Below are positions 26,687-36,587 of a stretch of DNA of 64,000 nt, in pieces. Below the pieces are notes generated by a model. It worked only from the letters and a program-made list of their open reading frames with translations. It was not told the origin of the DNA and ran no database searches. The translations under genes and the position numbers were made by a program. Origin of the DNA: Mycobacterium genavense ATCC 51234 (GTDB lineage: Bacteria; Actinomycetota; Actinomycetes; Mycobacteriales; Mycobacteriaceae); contig NZ_JAGZ01000003.1 in the NCBI RefSeq assembly GCF_000526915.1, forward strand, positions 434,001 to 498,000, read 5' to 3'. Position 1 is the first letter of the stretch. The number at the start of each line of letters is the position of its first letter.

Positions 26687-27679
26687 TCAACGAGTGGGAA
26701 CGACGTCCGGCGCGTCGTCGATATCGCCGGTCTCCCCGGCTTTTGCGGCCCGACGCCCGAAGTAGATCACATACGTCAGCAAGGCCGCCTCGGCGAGGAT
26801 CCCGATAGCGACGCGGACAAACGTCGGCAGCGACGACGGTGTCACCATCGCTTCGATCACCCCCGACACCAGCAGCACACCCACCAGCCCCACCGCCACC
26901 GAGACCACGGCCCGGCCCTGTTCGGCGAGCACCTGTCCGCGCGGGCGGTCGCCGCGCGATATCACCGACCACCCCAGCCGCATCCCCGCCGCCCCGGACA
27001 GGAAGACCGCGGTCAGCTCCAGCAGCCCGTGGGGAAGCAGCAAACCCAGCAGGATGCCGCCCTTGCCGGCCTGGAACATCAGCCCCGCGATCAAACCCAC
27101 GTTGGCGGCGTTTTGGAACAACACGTACGGAATCGGCAACCCCAGCAACACCGAGAACGCGATACACTGGGCCGAGACCCAGGAGTTGTTCACCCAGACA
27201 TGCAGCGCGAACGCCAGGGCCGGATGTTCGCTGTAATAGGACGCGATGTCGTGGTTGACCAATTGGTCGATGTCGCTGGGGGTTCCGATCGCGGCCTGCA
27301 CCTCGGGGTTGTTGGCCACCCAGACCGCGATGATCACCGCGACACCCAGGAAGGCCGCCGCGGTGCCCAACCACCACCGCCCGGCACGGTAGGCCGTCAC
27401 CGGGAAGGACACCGTCCAGAACCGAGTGAACGTGCTGGTCAACGGCGCATGTGCACCGGTGACCGCGGAACGGGCGCGGGCGATCAAACTCGACAGCCGA
27501 CCGATCATCAGCGAATCCGATGACGCCGACCGCAGCATCGACAGATGGGTGGAGACCCGCTGGTACAGCTCGACGAGTTCGTCGACTTCCGCGCCCGTCA
27601 GCGACCGGCGCTTCTTGATCAGCTGGTCAAGCCGGTCCCAGGTCGGGCGATGGGTCAGCACGAATGCGTCGACGTCCAC
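26687..27679 (-). CDS. SpoIIM-family (stage II sporulation protein M-like) membrane protein (Rv3694c type)
   Basis: 330 residues. A soluble N-terminal helical region (MDVDAFVLTHRPTWDRLDQLIKKR) is followed by five or six transmembrane helices with the SpoIIM/DUF95 pattern (WVNNSWVSAQCIAFSVLLGLPIPYVLF; GGILLGLLLPHGLLELTAVFLSGAAGMRLG). The HGLLEL segment is the most conserved part of the family. The endospore role of SpoIIM does not apply; in actinobacteria the gene travels with RDD and MoxR/DUF58 genes and is thought to act in envelope processes. It diverges from the RDD gene. Confidence 0.9.
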   Translation of the reverse strand: MDVDAFVLTHRPTWDRLDQLIKKRRSLTGAEVDELVELYQRVSTHLSMLRSASSDSLMIGRLSSLIARARSAVTGAHAPLTSTFTRFWTVSFPVTAYRAGRWWLGTAAAFLGVAVIIAVWVANNPEVQAAIGTPSDIDQLVNHDIASYYSEHPALAFALHVWVNNSWVSAQCIAFSVLLGLPIPYVLFQNAANVGLIAGLMFQAGKGGILLGLLLPHGLLELTAVFLSGAAGMRLGWSVISRGDRPRGQVLAEQGRAVVSVAVGLVGVLLVSGVIEAMVTPSSLPTFVRVAIGILAEAALLTYVIYFGRRAAKAGETGDIDDAPDVVPTR

Positions 27680-27757
27680 CTGCGCAGCCTAATCGCTGTT
27701 TCGGGGTCGCCGGCTACGGCCGGTCACACGCCCAGCGAATCTGTACCGTTCGGTGTT

Positions 27758-28648
27758 ATGTCGGAGGTGGTGACCGGAGACGCCGTGGTGCTGGACGTGC
27801 AGATCGCCCAGCTGCCGGTGCGAGCCCTGAGCGCGCTGATCGACATCACGGTGATCTTTCTCTTGTACGTCGTCGGGCTGATGCTGTGGGCGGCGACACT
27901 GACGCAGTTCGACGGTGCGCTGAGCGGGGCGATCCTGATTATCTTCACGGTCCTGGTGATGGTCGGCTATCCGATGGCATTCGAAACGGCAACCCGCGGA
28001 CGGTCAGTCGGCAAGATCATCATGGGCCTGCGGGTGGTGTCCGACGACGGCGGGCCAGAACGATTCCGGCAGGCCCTTTTTCGCGCGCTGGCGTCGGTGG
28101 TGGAGATTTGGATGCTCGCCGGGAGCCCGGCCGTGATCTGCAGCATTTTCTCGTCAAAGGCCAAGCGGGTCGGCGACATCTTCGCGGGTACCGTCGTCGT
28201 CAGTGAACGCGGACCGCGTTTGGGGCCGCCGCCCGCGATGCCGCCGGCGCTGGCGTGGTGGGCGGCCTCGCTGCAATTGTCGAACCTCGACGCCGGCCAG
28301 GCCGAGGTCGCACGCCAATTCCTTTCCCGCGCATACCAACTCGATCCACAGTTGCGCATGCAGATGGCATACCGAATCGCCGATGATGTGGTGTCGCGGA
28401 TCGCTCCGCCGCCTCCGCCCGGCGCCCCACCCGAGCTGGTGCTTGCCGCCGTCCTGGCCGAGCGCCACCGCCGCGAGCTGGCGCGACTGCGGCCCGCGAT
28501 GCCACCCGGGCCACCGCCCAGGCCCTGGGCCGCCGGACCCTGGCCGCCCGGACCGCCGTTTCACCCATCCGGCCCCGCCGCATCGCCGGTGGCCATGCCG
28601 CAACCGGCGCCGGGACGGCAAACGGGCGGCTTCTCGCCGCCGGGGTAG
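27758..28648 (+). CDS. RDD-family membrane protein (Rv3695 type)
   Basis: 296 residues from ATG 27758. The RDD domain spans about 10-150: ALSALIDITVIFLLYVVG for the Arg/Asp-containing first helix, then ETATRGRSVGKIIMGLRVV and KAKRVGDIFAGTVVV. A soluble helical part (LSNLDAGQAEVARQFLSRAYQLDP) and a Pro-rich C-terminal tail follow. RDD proteins are small membrane proteins with suspected transport or ion-exchange roles. Paired divergently with the SpoIIM-like gene, as in other mycobacteria. Its TAG directly abuts the stop of the convergent gene at 28649. Confidence 0.88.
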   Translation: MSEVVTGDAVVLDVQIAQLPVRALSALIDITVIFLLYVVGLMLWAATLTQFDGALSGAILIIFTVLVMVGYPMAFETATRGRSVGKIIMGLRVVSDDGGPERFRQALFRALASVVEIWMLAGSPAVICSIFSSKAKRVGDIFAGTVVVSERGPRLGPPPAMPPALAWWAASLQLSNLDAGQAEVARQFLSRAYQLDPQLRMQMAYRIADDVVSRIAPPPPPGAPPELVLAAVLAERHRRELARLRPAMPPGPPPRPWAAGPWPPGPPFHPSGPAASPVAMPQPAPGRQTGGFSPPG

Positions 28649-29035
28649 TCAGCTCGCGACCGTGGCGGCCATCAGCGCGACGTCGGCGACCAACAACGCC
28701 CAGCCAAGTAGTGGCACGGCGACACCGGCGCGGCGCTTGGCCGTGAAAAACGTGATCAGGATGACGACGAAGGCCACCAGCGGCGCTCCGTAGAAGGCGA
28801 CGCCGAAGTCGATGCCGCCGTCGTCCAGGTTAGGACAGCTGTGCTCGGTACAACCGTCGGTGCTCATCACGGCGCCGAGCGCGAAGAGCATCACGATCGT
28901 GGCGGCAGGCACCGTCGACAGCGCCAAACCCCAGTTCACCCACGCCCACACGTGGTTCGGGCCGCTGCCGTGCCGGCCCGGCTCGGTGCGGTGGGTGTCG
29001 CGGTCGAACGTCACGTTGGAGTCCCTTGCGTTCAT
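28649..29035 (-). CDS. three-TM membrane protein (hypothetical)
   Basis: 128 residues from ATG 29035. A charged N-terminus (NARDSNVTFDRDTHRTEPGRHG) is followed by three hydrophobic helices at about 33-55, 83-98 and 105-125; a periplasmic loop contains two cysteines (DGCTEHSCPNLDDGG) that could form a disulfide. I recognise no family. It diverges from the PadR gene, so the 186-bp region between them, with a palindromic candidate operator, may control both. PadR-type repressors often regulate a neighbouring membrane protein, which makes this a reasonable target. Confidence 0.65.
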   Translation of the reverse strand: MNARDSNVTFDRDTHRTEPGRHGSGPNHVWAWVNWGLALSTVPAATIVMLFALGAVMSTDGCTEHSCPNLDDGGIDFGVAFYGAPLVAFVVILITFFTAKRRAGVAVPLLGWALLVADVALMAATVAS

Positions 29036-29154
29036 CACGAAGGTCGTACCCGTCGCCCACCCGGGACAAACGAAACCGCGGCGGGAGCCGTGTGTAGAGG
29101 TCAGGCCCCTGGAACCGAACCCGGCGATATTCATCGTTGCATCGCGATCGTTTC

Positions 29155-29168
29155 CGATATATCGTGAT
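29155..29168. promoter_or_regulatory. candidate PadR operator palindrome
   Basis: Overlapping palindromes: CGATATATCG (29155-29164, perfect) and TATC-GT-GATA (29159-29168). They lie 54 bp upstream of the padR ATG, between it and the divergent membrane-protein gene. AT-rich palindromes with ATAT/TATC arms are typical PadR-family sites, so autoregulation is likely. The assignment is by pattern and position only. Confidence 0.5.
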
Positions 29169-29221
29169 ACTCCGAAGCGCACGGAGGGTACGCTACCCCG
29201 AGAACATTGAGGACGACAACA

Positions 29222-29962
29222 ATGCGCAACCCATTCACTCCCCCCGAGGGACCATTCGCCGGTCATCCCGGCATCGGATTCGGCTTCGGTCCCGGCCACG
29301 GACACGGACGCGAGCACCGGCGTGCACTGCATGGCGCGCGGCGGCAGGCCCGCCGCGAATTTTTCGAACACCTCCGCGAGCAGGCGGGCGACCAGGGCTT
29401 CGGACCGGGCTTCGGCCCCGGCTTCGGGCCGGGGTTCGGCCCCGGCTTCGGGCCGGGTTTCGGCCCCGGGTTCGGCTTCGGCCCGAGCGGGCGACGCGGC
29501 GGATGGCGTCGCGGCGGCCACAACCGCGGCAAGCGCGGTGACGTGCGGGCGGCCATTCTGGCACTGCTGGCCGAGCGGCCGATGCACGGCTACGAGATGA
29601 TCCAGCAGATCGCCGAGCGCAGCAATGGAATTTGGAAGCCCAGCCCCGGCTCGGTGTACCCGACGCTGCAGCTACTCGCCGACGAGGGCCTGATCACCGC
29701 GAGCGAAACCGACGGCAGCAAAAAGCTTTTCGAGCTGACCGAAGAGGGGCGCGCGGCGGCCGAGAAGGTCGAGACGCCACCGTGGGACGAGATCGCCGAG
29801 GGCGCGGACCCCGGTCAGATGAACCTGCGGTCGGCCATCGGTCAGCTGTGCGGTGCTGTCGCGCAATCCGCGCACACCGCCACCGTCGAGCAACAGCAGC
29901 GCATCGTCGAGATTCTCAACAATGCGCGCCGCGAAGTCTACGGCATCCTAGGCGAGGACTGA
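29222..29962 (+). CDS. PadR-family transcriptional regulator with Phe-Gly-Pro-Gly repeat N-terminus
   Basis: 246 residues from ATG 29222. The first 105 residues are unusual: a His/Gly-rich lead, a basic helix (REHRRALHGARRQARREFFEHLREQ), then a run of FGPG repeats (29398-29480) and an RGGWRRGG basic patch. A standard PadR winged helix follows (RAAILALLAERPMHGYEMIQQI ... SPGSVYPTLQLLADEGLI, DGSKKLFELTEEG), then a C-terminal dimerisation helix. Glycine-rich N-termini occur in a subset of actinobacterial PadR proteins. The ligand is unknown; likely a repressor of itself and the divergent gene. A TTG five codons upstream is an alternative start. Confidence 0.85.
   Translation: MRNPFTPPEGPFAGHPGIGFGFGPGHGHGREHRRALHGARRQARREFFEHLREQAGDQGFGPGFGPGFGPGFGPGFGPGFGPGFGFGPSGRRGGWRRGGHNRGKRGDVRAAILALLAERPMHGYEMIQQIAERSNGIWKPSPGSVYPTLQLLADEGLITASETDGSKKLFELTEEGRAAAEKVETPPWDEIAEGADPGQMNLRSAIGQLCGAVAQSAHTATVEQQQRIVEILNNARREVYGILGED
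29398..29480 (+). repeat. FGPG coding repeat within PadR gene
   Basis: Imperfect tandem 12-bp units (TTCGGCCCCGGC / TTCGGGCCGGGG) encoding alternating Phe-Gly-Pro-Gly, six to seven copies. In-frame copy-number change between isolates would be expected. Confidence 0.85.
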
Positions 29963-29978
29963 CCCGCTAGCCAAGAAG

Positions 29979-30008
29979 TGCCCGTCGGCCCGGCGCCGGC
30001 GGGCATTT
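29979..30008. terminator. bidirectional terminator hairpin between padR and glpK
   Basis: 10-bp stem (29979-29988 with 29996-30005, one G-T/C mismatch) around a 7-base loop, followed by TTT on the plus strand. It lies in the 48 bp between two convergent stops and is well placed to end both transcripts. Confidence 0.65.
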
Positions 30009-30010
30009 CG

Positions 30011-31528
30011 CTACGTGACGTCGACCCAATTCAGCGTGCGCTGGACCGCCTTGTGCCACCCCGCATATCCCTGCGCACGGGTATCGTCGTCCCAGTTCGG
30101 TGTCCACCGCTTGTCTTCCTGCCAGTTGGCCCGCAGGTCGGACGGATCGGCCCAGAACCCGACCGCCAACCCGGCCGCGTAGGCCGCGCCCAGCGCGGTG
30201 GTCTCGGCGACCACCGGCCGCACCACGTCGACACCGAGCACGTCGGCCTGGATCTGCATGCACAACTCGTTTTGCGTGATGCCGCCGTCGACCTTCAAAA
30301 CCTCAAAACGCACACCGGAATCCGCTTCCATCGCGTCCACCACGTCGCGGCTCTGATAGCAGATCGCCTCCAGCGTGGCGCGGGCCAGATGCGCGTTGGT
30401 GTTGTACCGCGACAGCCCGATGATCGCGCCGAGCGCGTCCGAACGCCAGTACGGGGCGAACAGCCCGGAAAACGCGGGGACGAAATACACCCCGCCGTTG
30501 TCAGGAACCTCGCGGGCCAGCCATTCGCTTTGCGCGGCACCGCTGATGATGCCCAGCTGATCACGCAACCACTGCACCGCCGAGCCGGTGACCGCGATCG
30601 AACCCTCCAGCGCGTAGACGGGTTTGGCGTCCCCGAACTGGTAACACACCGTCGTGAGCAGTCCGTTGTCGGACCGCACCATGTTCTCGCCGGTGTTGAG
30701 CAGCAGGAAATTGCCGGTGCCGTAGGTATTTTTCGCCTCCCCCGCATCGAGGCAGACCTGGCCGACCATCGCGGCGTGCTGGTCACCCAGGACTCCGGCG
30801 ATCGGCACCTCGGCGCCGAACGGCCCGTCGGTCGAGGTGACGCCGTAGGGCTGCGTCGGCGACGACGACGCGATCGCCGGCAGCATCGCGCGTGGAATCG
30901 AAAAGAAGGACAACAGCTCGTCGTCCCAGTCCAGCGTCTCCAGGTTCATCAGCATGGTCCGGCTGGCATTGGTCACGTCGGTGACATGCACCCCGCCCCG
31001 CGGACCGCCGGTCAGGTTCCACAACACCCAGCTGTCCGGGGTGCCGAACAGCGCGTCGCCGCTTTCGGCCGCCGCGCGCACCCCGTCGACGTTCTCCAGG
31101 ATCCATTGCAGCTTCCCGCCGGAGAAATAGGTCGCCGGCGGCAGGCCCGCCTTGCGCCGGATCACCTCGCCATGCCCGTCACGGTCCAGCGCCGACGCGA
31201 TCCGGTCGGTGCGGGTGTCCTGCCACACGATCGCGTTGTAGTACGGCCGGCCCGTCTTGCGGTTCCACACCAGCGTCGTCTCGCGCTGGTTCGTAATACC
31301 AAGCGCAGCAATGTCTTTCGTCGAAAACTTCACGGTGTTCAGCACCGACATCAACACCGACGAGGTTCGTTCCCAGATCTCGATCGGGTTGTGCTCGACC
31401 CAGCCGGCCTGGGGCAGGATCTGCTCGTGCTCGAGCTGGTGACGGGCGACCTCGGCGCCGTCGTGATCGAAAATCATGCAGCGGGTGCTGGTAGTGCCTT
31501 GATCGATAGCTGCGACGAACTCGGCCAC
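30011..31528 (-). CDS. glpK: glycerol kinase
   Basis: 505 residues from GTG 31528, preceded by a good ribosome binding site (AAGGAG, 5 bases before). FGGY-family sugar kinase: [10 protein letters not shown] is the ATP phosphate loop, GWVEHNP and [13 protein letters not shown] are glycerol-kinase segments, [13 protein letters not shown] and [14 protein letters not shown] the conserved core, and [27 protein letters not shown] the FGGY C-terminal signature. It phosphorylates glycerol to glycerol 3-phosphate for catabolism and lipid synthesis. A few in-frame codons upstream of the GTG are not conserved. It matches Rv3696c in position. No glpF/glpD is seen nearby. Confidence 0.95.
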   Translation of the reverse strand: MAEFVAAIDQGTTSTRCMIFDHDGAEVARHQLEHEQILPQAGWVEHNPIEIWERTSSVLMSVLNTVKFSTKDIAALGITNQRETTLVWNRKTGRPYYNAIVWQDTRTDRIASALDRDGHGEVIRRKAGLPPATYFSGGKLQWILENVDGVRAAAESGDALFGTPDSWVLWNLTGGPRGGVHVTDVTNASRTMLMNLETLDWDDELLSFFSIPRAMLPAIASSSPTQPYGVTSTDGPFGAEVPIAGVLGDQHAAMVGQVCLDAGEAKNTYGTGNFLLLNTGENMVRSDNGLLTTVCYQFGDAKPVYALEGSIAVTGSAVQWLRDQLGIISGAAQSEWLAREVPDNGGVYFVPAFSGLFAPYWRSDALGAIIGLSRYNTNAHLARATLEAICYQSRDVVDAMEADSGVRFEVLKVDGGITQNELCMQIQADVLGVDVVRPVVAETTALGAAYAAGLAVGFWADPSDLRANWQEDKRWTPNWDDDTRAQGYAGWHKAVQRTLNWVDVT

Positions 31529-31702
31529 CTGTCTCCTTCGTCGTGAACTGCGACACGTTCCTGCCATCGTCCATGATGGTGCACCGCCGCACCAGATCCG
31601 CAGCTAAACGACCCGATTAGCGACGGCCGGGCACCGATGCGCTCGACGCGACCCGTCGCACCGCTCTTGCGTTACCGCCGGTAAACCTGTTCCATCGGCG
31701 AT

Positions 31703-33190
31703 GTGGGCGAAGAGGTCAAGCGCACCGCGTATGACCGCGCACATCGGCGGGAGTACCGGCGCAAGGTGCAGCTGTGTCTGGACGTCTTCGAGACGATGCT
31801 CGCCCAGTCGCGCTTCGACTCCGACCGGCCGCTGACCGGCATGGAGATCGAATGTAATCTCGTCGATGCCGACTATCAGCCCGCCATGTCGAACCGGCCG
31901 GTGCTCGATGCGATCGCAGATCCGGCCTACCAGAAGGAATTAGGCGCCTACAACATCGAATTCAACGTCCCTCCCAGGCCGCTGCCCGGCCATACCGGCC
32001 TGGACCTGGAGGCGGAGGTGCGGGCCAGCCTCAACGAGGCCCAGACCAGGGCCCGCTCGGAAGGCACCCGCATCGTGATGGAAGGCATCCTGCCCACGCT
32101 GATGCCCGAGCATCTGTCGTGTGACGGCTGGATGAGCGAGTCGACCCGGTACACCGCGCTCAACGATTCGATCTTCAACGCCCGCGGCGAGGACATCCCG
32201 ATCCACATCTCCGACCCGGAGCGGCTGAGCTGGGAGGCCGTGACCATCGCTCCCGAATCCGCTTGCACCAGCATGCAATTGCACTTGCAAGTGGCCCCGG
32301 CCGACTTCGCCCCCAACTGGAACGCGGCGCAGGTGATGGCCGGACCGCAGCTGACGCTGGGAGCCAACTCGCCGTACTTCTTCGGCCATCAACTGTGGTC
32401 GGAGACCCGTATCGAGGTGTTCTCGCAGTCCACCGACACCCGGCCCGAGGAACTCAAAACCCAAGGGGTGCGGCCCCGGGTGTGGTTCGGCGAACGCTGG
32501 ATCGACTCGATCCTCGATTTGTTCAAGGAGAACATCCGCTACTTTCCGTCGCTGCTACCCGAGTTGTCCGACGAGGATCCGGCCGCCGAACTCGCCGCCG
32601 GCCGCATTCCACAGCTCTCCGAACTGCGGCTGCACAACGGCACCGTGTACCGCTGGAACCGGCCGGTGTACGACGTCCTGGAAGTGGACGGGGTCGGGCG
32701 CCCGCACCTGCGGCTGGAGAACCGGGTGTTGCCGGCCGAGCCCACCGTCATCGACATGCTGGCCAATTCCGCGTTCTACTACGGCACCCTGCGCACGCTG
32801 TCCGAGGAGGAAAACCCGCTGTGGACGAAGATGAATTTCGCTGCGGCGCACCAAAATTTCCTCGCAGCCGCCCGCCATGGCGTGCACACCGTGCTGCATT
32901 GGCCCGATCTGGGTGAGGTGAGCGCGGCCAAGCTGGTGCTCGACACGCTGTTGCCGATCGCCGACGAAGGGCTGCGCCGCTGGGGGGTGGACGCCGAGGT
33001 GCGCGATCGTTTCCTCGGTGTCATCGAAGACCGGGCCAAGGCCGACCGCAACGGCGCCAGCTGGCAGGTGGCAACGGTGCGCGCGCTGCAGGACTCCGGC
33101 ATGACGCGCCGCGCGGCGCTCGCGGAGATGCTGCGCCGGTATTGCGACCACATGCACACCAACGAGCCGATCCACACCTGGCCCTGCTAG
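31703..33190 (+). CDS. glutamate-cysteine-ligase-like protein (Rv3698 type)
   Basis: 495 residues from GTG 31703. The fold family is GCS2-like glutamate-cysteine ligase: TGMEIECNLVD carries the acidic metal ligands (GxExE type), then YNIEFNVPPRPL, SMQLHLQVAP, and a late LRLENRVLPAEPTVIDMLANS segment. M. tuberculosis Rv3698 belongs to the same group and has no proven substrate. It is separate from EgtA, which is also GCS2-like and lies in the egt operon 5.5 kb away, so a different amino acid ligation is likely. An overlapping ATG at 31701 is in another frame and is not the start. Confidence 0.8.
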   Translation: MGEEVKRTAYDRAHRREYRRKVQLCLDVFETMLAQSRFDSDRPLTGMEIECNLVDADYQPAMSNRPVLDAIADPAYQKELGAYNIEFNVPPRPLPGHTGLDLEAEVRASLNEAQTRARSEGTRIVMEGILPTLMPEHLSCDGWMSESTRYTALNDSIFNARGEDIPIHISDPERLSWEAVTIAPESACTSMQLHLQVAPADFAPNWNAAQVMAGPQLTLGANSPYFFGHQLWSETRIEVFSQSTDTRPEELKTQGVRPRVWFGERWIDSILDLFKENIRYFPSLLPELSDEDPAAELAAGRIPQLSELRLHNGTVYRWNRPVYDVLEVDGVGRPHLRLENRVLPAEPTVIDMLANSAFYYGTLRTLSEEENPLWTKMNFAAAHQNFLAAARHGVHTVLHWPDLGEVSAAKLVLDTLLPIADEGLRRWGVDAEVRDRFLGVIEDRAKADRNGASWQVATVRALQDSGMTRRAALAEMLRRYCDHMHTNEPIHTWPC

Positions 33191-33209
33191 CCGCGGGTAG
33201 GTTGGATCC

Positions 33210-33889
33210 ATGACACCGCACGAGGTAATGGACTGGGACAGCGCCTACCGCGGACAAGGGGAGTTCGACGGGCCCCCGCCGTGGAACATCGGTGAGCCAC
33301 AGCCCGAATTGGCCGCCTTGATCGCGGCCGGGAAATTCCGTAGCGACGTGCTGGACGCCGGTTGCGGATTCGCCGAACTGTCGCTGACACTGGCCGCCCA
33401 GGGGTATACGGTGCACGGCGCCGATCTGACGCCGACCGCCGTCGCCGCGGCGACCAAAGCGGCCGAGGAACGCGCTTGAGCACCGCCACCTTCGAGCAGG
33501 CCGACATCACTTCGTTCTCCGGCCACGACGGCCGGTTCGCCACGGTGGTCGACAGCACGCTGTTCCACTCGCTGCCGATCGAGGGCCGCGACGACTACCT
33601 GCGTTCGGTGCACCGCGCGGCCGCGCCGGGTGCCGGCTATTTCGTGCTGGTCTTCGCCAAGGGCGCCTTCCCGGCCGAGATGAAGCCGAAGCCCAACGAG
33701 GTGGACGAGGACGAGTTGCGCGCCGCGGTCGGCAAGTATTGGGAGATCGACGGGATTCGACCCGCCTATATCCACACGAATATCCCCGACATGCCCGACG
33801 CGCCGTTCCAATTCCCCCCGCACGACCGCGACGAAAAGGGCCGGATGAAGCTTCCCGCCTACCTGCTGACCGCGCACAAGGCTGGCTGA
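33210..33889 (+). pseudogene. class I SAM methyltransferase (Rv3699 type), frameshifted
   Basis: The first frame from ATG 33210 encodes MTPHEVMDWDSAYRG, the SAM motif VLDAGCGFAELSLTL and the acidic loop VHGADLTPTAV, then hits TGA after AEERA. The continuation STATFEQADITSFSG ... VVDSTLFHSLPIEGRDDYLRSVHRAAAPG ... VFAKGAFP is in another frame and runs to the stop at 33889. One missing base near 33474 (CGCGCTTG for CGCGGCTTG) explains the break. Repaired length would be about 227 residues, close to Rv3699. It converges on another frameshifted gene 6 bp away. Confidence 0.88.
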
Positions 33890-33895
33890 TTCCAG

Positions 33896-34467
33896 TCACG
33901 GCCCCATGATGGCCAGGCCCCAGTCCAGGTGGCCCTGCCATACACTCGCGATGCACCCGCCCTGAACCGCGGGTTTGGGATCACCGATGGGACCACCGGC
34001 GGCGCGGACCGCCGCGACCGTGCCGTCAGGTCCGGGGACCACAGCGCGAGCCCGATCAGTGCCGGCGCGGCACCCGTGGCGACGACTTCGATGAAGCCTT
34101 CGCCGACGCGGTAGAACGCCATCTCGGGTCCTTGCGGACCCCGCGGATGAAACCGCCTACGCGGCGGCGCGCCCAGCACCGCACTGAGAGCCGTGATGGC
34201 AGAGTCCAATTCGCGCACCGTGTAGACCACGTGGTCGACATGGCTGACACCGCAGCAGTGCACCGCGCCGGTGACCGCCGGGTGGACCGACGTGGGGACC
34301 CCGAGCGCATCGGGCTGAGCGTAGATCTCGTCGAATCCCCAGCCGCGCTCGTCGCTCAGCTCGCAGCACACCCGTCCGATGCGGATCGCTCCGTCGTCGA
34401 CAACGAACCCCAATGCCGTCCAAGACCTTTCGTTGCCGGGTACACCGAGCCAAGTCAGAGCGGTCAT
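33896..34467 (-). pseudogene. VOC/glyoxalase-like protein, frameshifted
   Basis: ATG 34467 gives MTALTWLGVPGNERSWTALGF, then CCGVSHVDHVVYTVRELDSAI (first metal-ligand region of a VOC module) and MAFYRVGEGFIEVVATGAAP. Near 34020-34023 the frame slips: after SPDLTA the sensible continuation TVAAVRAAGGPIGDPKPAVQ and WQGHLDWGLAIMGP is in another frame, ending TGA at 33898-33896. One missing C accounts for it. Repaired length would be about 190 residues. Without repair the C-terminus becomes an Arg-rich tail running into the neighbour. It lies 12 bp downstream of egtE on the same strand order. Confidence 0.82.
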
Positions 34468-34479
34468 GCCGGTTGGGGC

Positions 34480-35625
34480 TCAGGTGGCCGTCGCCGCGGT
34501 GGCGGCGATCAGTGCTTCGGCGAAGGTCTCCAGATCTTCGGCGGTGGTGTCGGCGTGCGGCGAGATCCGCAGCCGCGGCCCCGTCATCTCGAGTGGCGCC
34601 CGTTGCACCCCGGCGTAGGTGGCCAGGATCCGCCGTTCGGCGAGCAGCCAGTCCCGCACCGCCTGCGGGTCGGCGCCGTCGACCGGCGCCAAAGTGGTGA
34701 TGGCGCTTGGCTCTTCGGTCTCTTCGACCACCGCCCACCCCGGCACATCGACCAGCGCCGTCCGGCTGATGCGGCCGAGCTCGGCCAGTCGCGCGCGCAC
34801 CGCCTCGGGACCGAACGCCAAATACTCGCCCAGCGCCACCGAAAAGCCCACTCGCGCAGCGACATTGGCTTCACCGAATTCGAGCTGCTGGGCCACCGAG
34901 AACGACCCCGACCACTGCGGTGCCGCCAGCCGGGGGTGGAGTCGCTCCGTCAGCTCGGGCCGCACCGCAAGGAAGCCGACGCCGCGCGGACCGGCAATCC
35001 ACTTGCGCGACGAGGAGTAGGTGACGTCGGCGCCGACCGCGCAGTCGACCTGGCCCAGTGCTTGGGCGGCGTCGACGACCAGGGGCAGGCCCAACTCGCG
35101 GCAGAGTTTCGCGATCAGCGAAATCGGTTGCACGACACCGCTATGGCTGGCGACCGGGGTCAGGTGCACGAAATCGGGCGGTTCGTCCTCCAGGACGAAT
35201 GCGGCTTCGTCGAGTGCGAGCCGGCCGTCCTCGAGGGTCGGCAGCAGCCGACGGTCGAAGCCGTGGGCGGACATCACGGCGAGGTTGGGACCGTATTCAC
35301 CCGGCAGGCAGGCCAGTGTCCGCCGCTCGGCGGGCCAGCTGCCCAGCAGCAGATCCAGCGCGTGCAGCGACCCCGTGGTGTAGACGACGTCGGCACCGGC
35401 CATCCCGGTCAGCGCGGCGAACGCGGCACGCCCGGCGTCGAGCGTCGGCGCGGCGGCCTGCGCGGCCACATACCCGCCGACCTCGCCCTCGTGGCGGGCG
35501 TATTGCGCGGCGGCGTCGATGGCCGCGTTACTCTGCCGCGAACACGCGGCAGAGTCCAGGTGCAAACCGGCCGCGGGCGGGCGGGCCTGCCGCCATCGGT
35601 CGGCCAGCGAGCCGCTATCGGTCAC
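34480..35625 (-). CDS. egtE: EgtE, ergothioneine C-S lyase (PLP-dependent)
   Basis: 381 residues from GTG 35625, overlapping the egtD stop by 4 bp. Fold type I PLP enzyme of the class V aminotransferase/cysteine desulfurase group: [16 protein letters not shown] holds the PLP-binding Asp, and [18 protein letters not shown] carries the Schiff-base Lys. It cleaves hercynyl-cysteine sulfoxide to ergothioneine, the last step of the pathway. It is the final gene of the egtABCDE operon. The sequence reads through cleanly. As in other mycobacteria, the step can be partly replaced by other beta-lyases; that is literature knowledge. Confidence 0.92.
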   Translation of the reverse strand: MTDSGSLADRWRQARPPAAGLHLDSAACSRQSNAAIDAAAQYARHEGEVGGYVAAQAAAPTLDAGRAAFAALTGMAGADVVYTTGSLHALDLLLGSWPAERRTLACLPGEYGPNLAVMSAHGFDRRLLPTLEDGRLALDEAAFVLEDEPPDFVHLTPVASHSGVVQPISLIAKLCRELGLPLVVDAAQALGQVDCAVGADVTYSSSRKWIAGPRGVGFLAVRPELTERLHPRLAAPQWSGSFSVAQQLEFGEANVAARVGFSVALGEYLAFGPEAVRARLAELGRISRTALVDVPGWAVVEETEEPSAITTLAPVDGADPQAVRDWLLAERRILATYAGVQRAPLEMTGPRLRISPHADTTAEDLETFAEALIAATAATAT

Positions 35626-36587
35626 TTGACCGCTAACGACAACCCGAAATCGCCCGCGGCGTCGGTCCACCACTGGATGCGATGCAGTCCCGCGCCGGCC
35701 AGTTCGGCGCTCACCCCGCCGGGGTGGAACTTGCTCGACACCTCGGTCAGCATTTCCTCGCCGGCGGCGAACTCGACGGTCAGGTCGAGCGCACCGACGC
35801 GGACGGTCTGCGGAACGCCGGTCCGCAGCCACATTTCGATGCGTTCCTCGTCGGCGTTCCAGCGCGCCACGTGCTCGAAGGCTTCGACGTCGAAATCGGC
35901 GTCGAGTTCCCGATTGATCACCGCGAGCACATTGCGGTTGAACTTCGCGGTCACCCCGGCCGAGTCGTCGTAGGCGCGCAGCAGCCGGCCGGTGTCCTTG
36001 ACCAGATCGGTGCCCAGCAGCAAAGTGTCGTCGGGCCGCATCACGTCGGCGATGGACTTGAGGAATTCGGCGCGGGGTCCGGGTGTGAGGTTGCCGATCG
36101 TCGACCCGAGAAATACGAACAGCCGACGGCCACCACTGGGAATTTCGCCGAGGTGTTCCTCGAAATCGCCGCAGACGGCCATGATTTCGACACCCGCGTA
36201 TTCGTGCTGAATGGCGGCCGCCGCGGTCGACAGGATGCTCGCATCGACGTCGAACGGTACGAAACGACGCAGCGATCCGCGATTGTGCAGCGCGTCGAGC
36301 AGCAGCCGGGTCTTCTCCGAGGTGCCGCTGCCGAGTTCGACCAGGGTGTCGGCCTGGCTGGCCGAGGCGATTTCGGCAGACCGGGCGAGCAGGATCTCCG
36401 CCTCGGCCCGGGTCGGATAGTACTCCGGCAGCCGGGTGATCTGGTCGAACAGCTCACTGCCCACCGAATCGTAAAACCACTTGGGCGGCAAGGTCTTCGG
36501 GGTGCTCTGCAGGCCGTCGAACGCATCGCGACGCAGAGCGTGGTACGCAGAGTCGGCGGCCAGGTGGTTGGACAACGTCAGTGTCAT
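35622..36587 (-). CDS. egtD: EgtD, histidine N-alpha-trimethyltransferase
   Basis: 321 residues from ATG 36587, exactly the usual length. SAM motif [20 protein letters not shown]; other conserved parts are [27 protein letters not shown] (N-terminal substrate-binding region, split here for reading: YYPTR is the active-site lid), [14 protein letters not shown] and ELAGAGL near the end. It methylates L-histidine three times to hercynine, the committed step of ergothioneine synthesis. Its start overlaps the egtC stop by ATGA and its stop overlaps the egtE GTG, so translation is coupled. Confidence 0.96.
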   Translation of the reverse strand: MTLTLSNHLAADSAYHALRRDAFDGLQSTPKTLPPKWFYDSVGSELFDQITRLPEYYPTRAEAEILLARSAEIASASQADTLVELGSGTSEKTRLLLDALHNRGSLRRFVPFDVDASILSTAAAAIQHEYAGVEIMAVCGDFEEHLGEIPSGGRRLFVFLGSTIGNLTPGPRAEFLKSIADVMRPDDTLLLGTDLVKDTGRLLRAYDDSAGVTAKFNRNVLAVINRELDADFDVEAFEHVARWNADEERIEMWLRTGVPQTVRVGALDLTVEFAAGEEMLTEVSSKFHPGGVSAELAGAGLHRIQWWTDAAGDFGLSLAVK

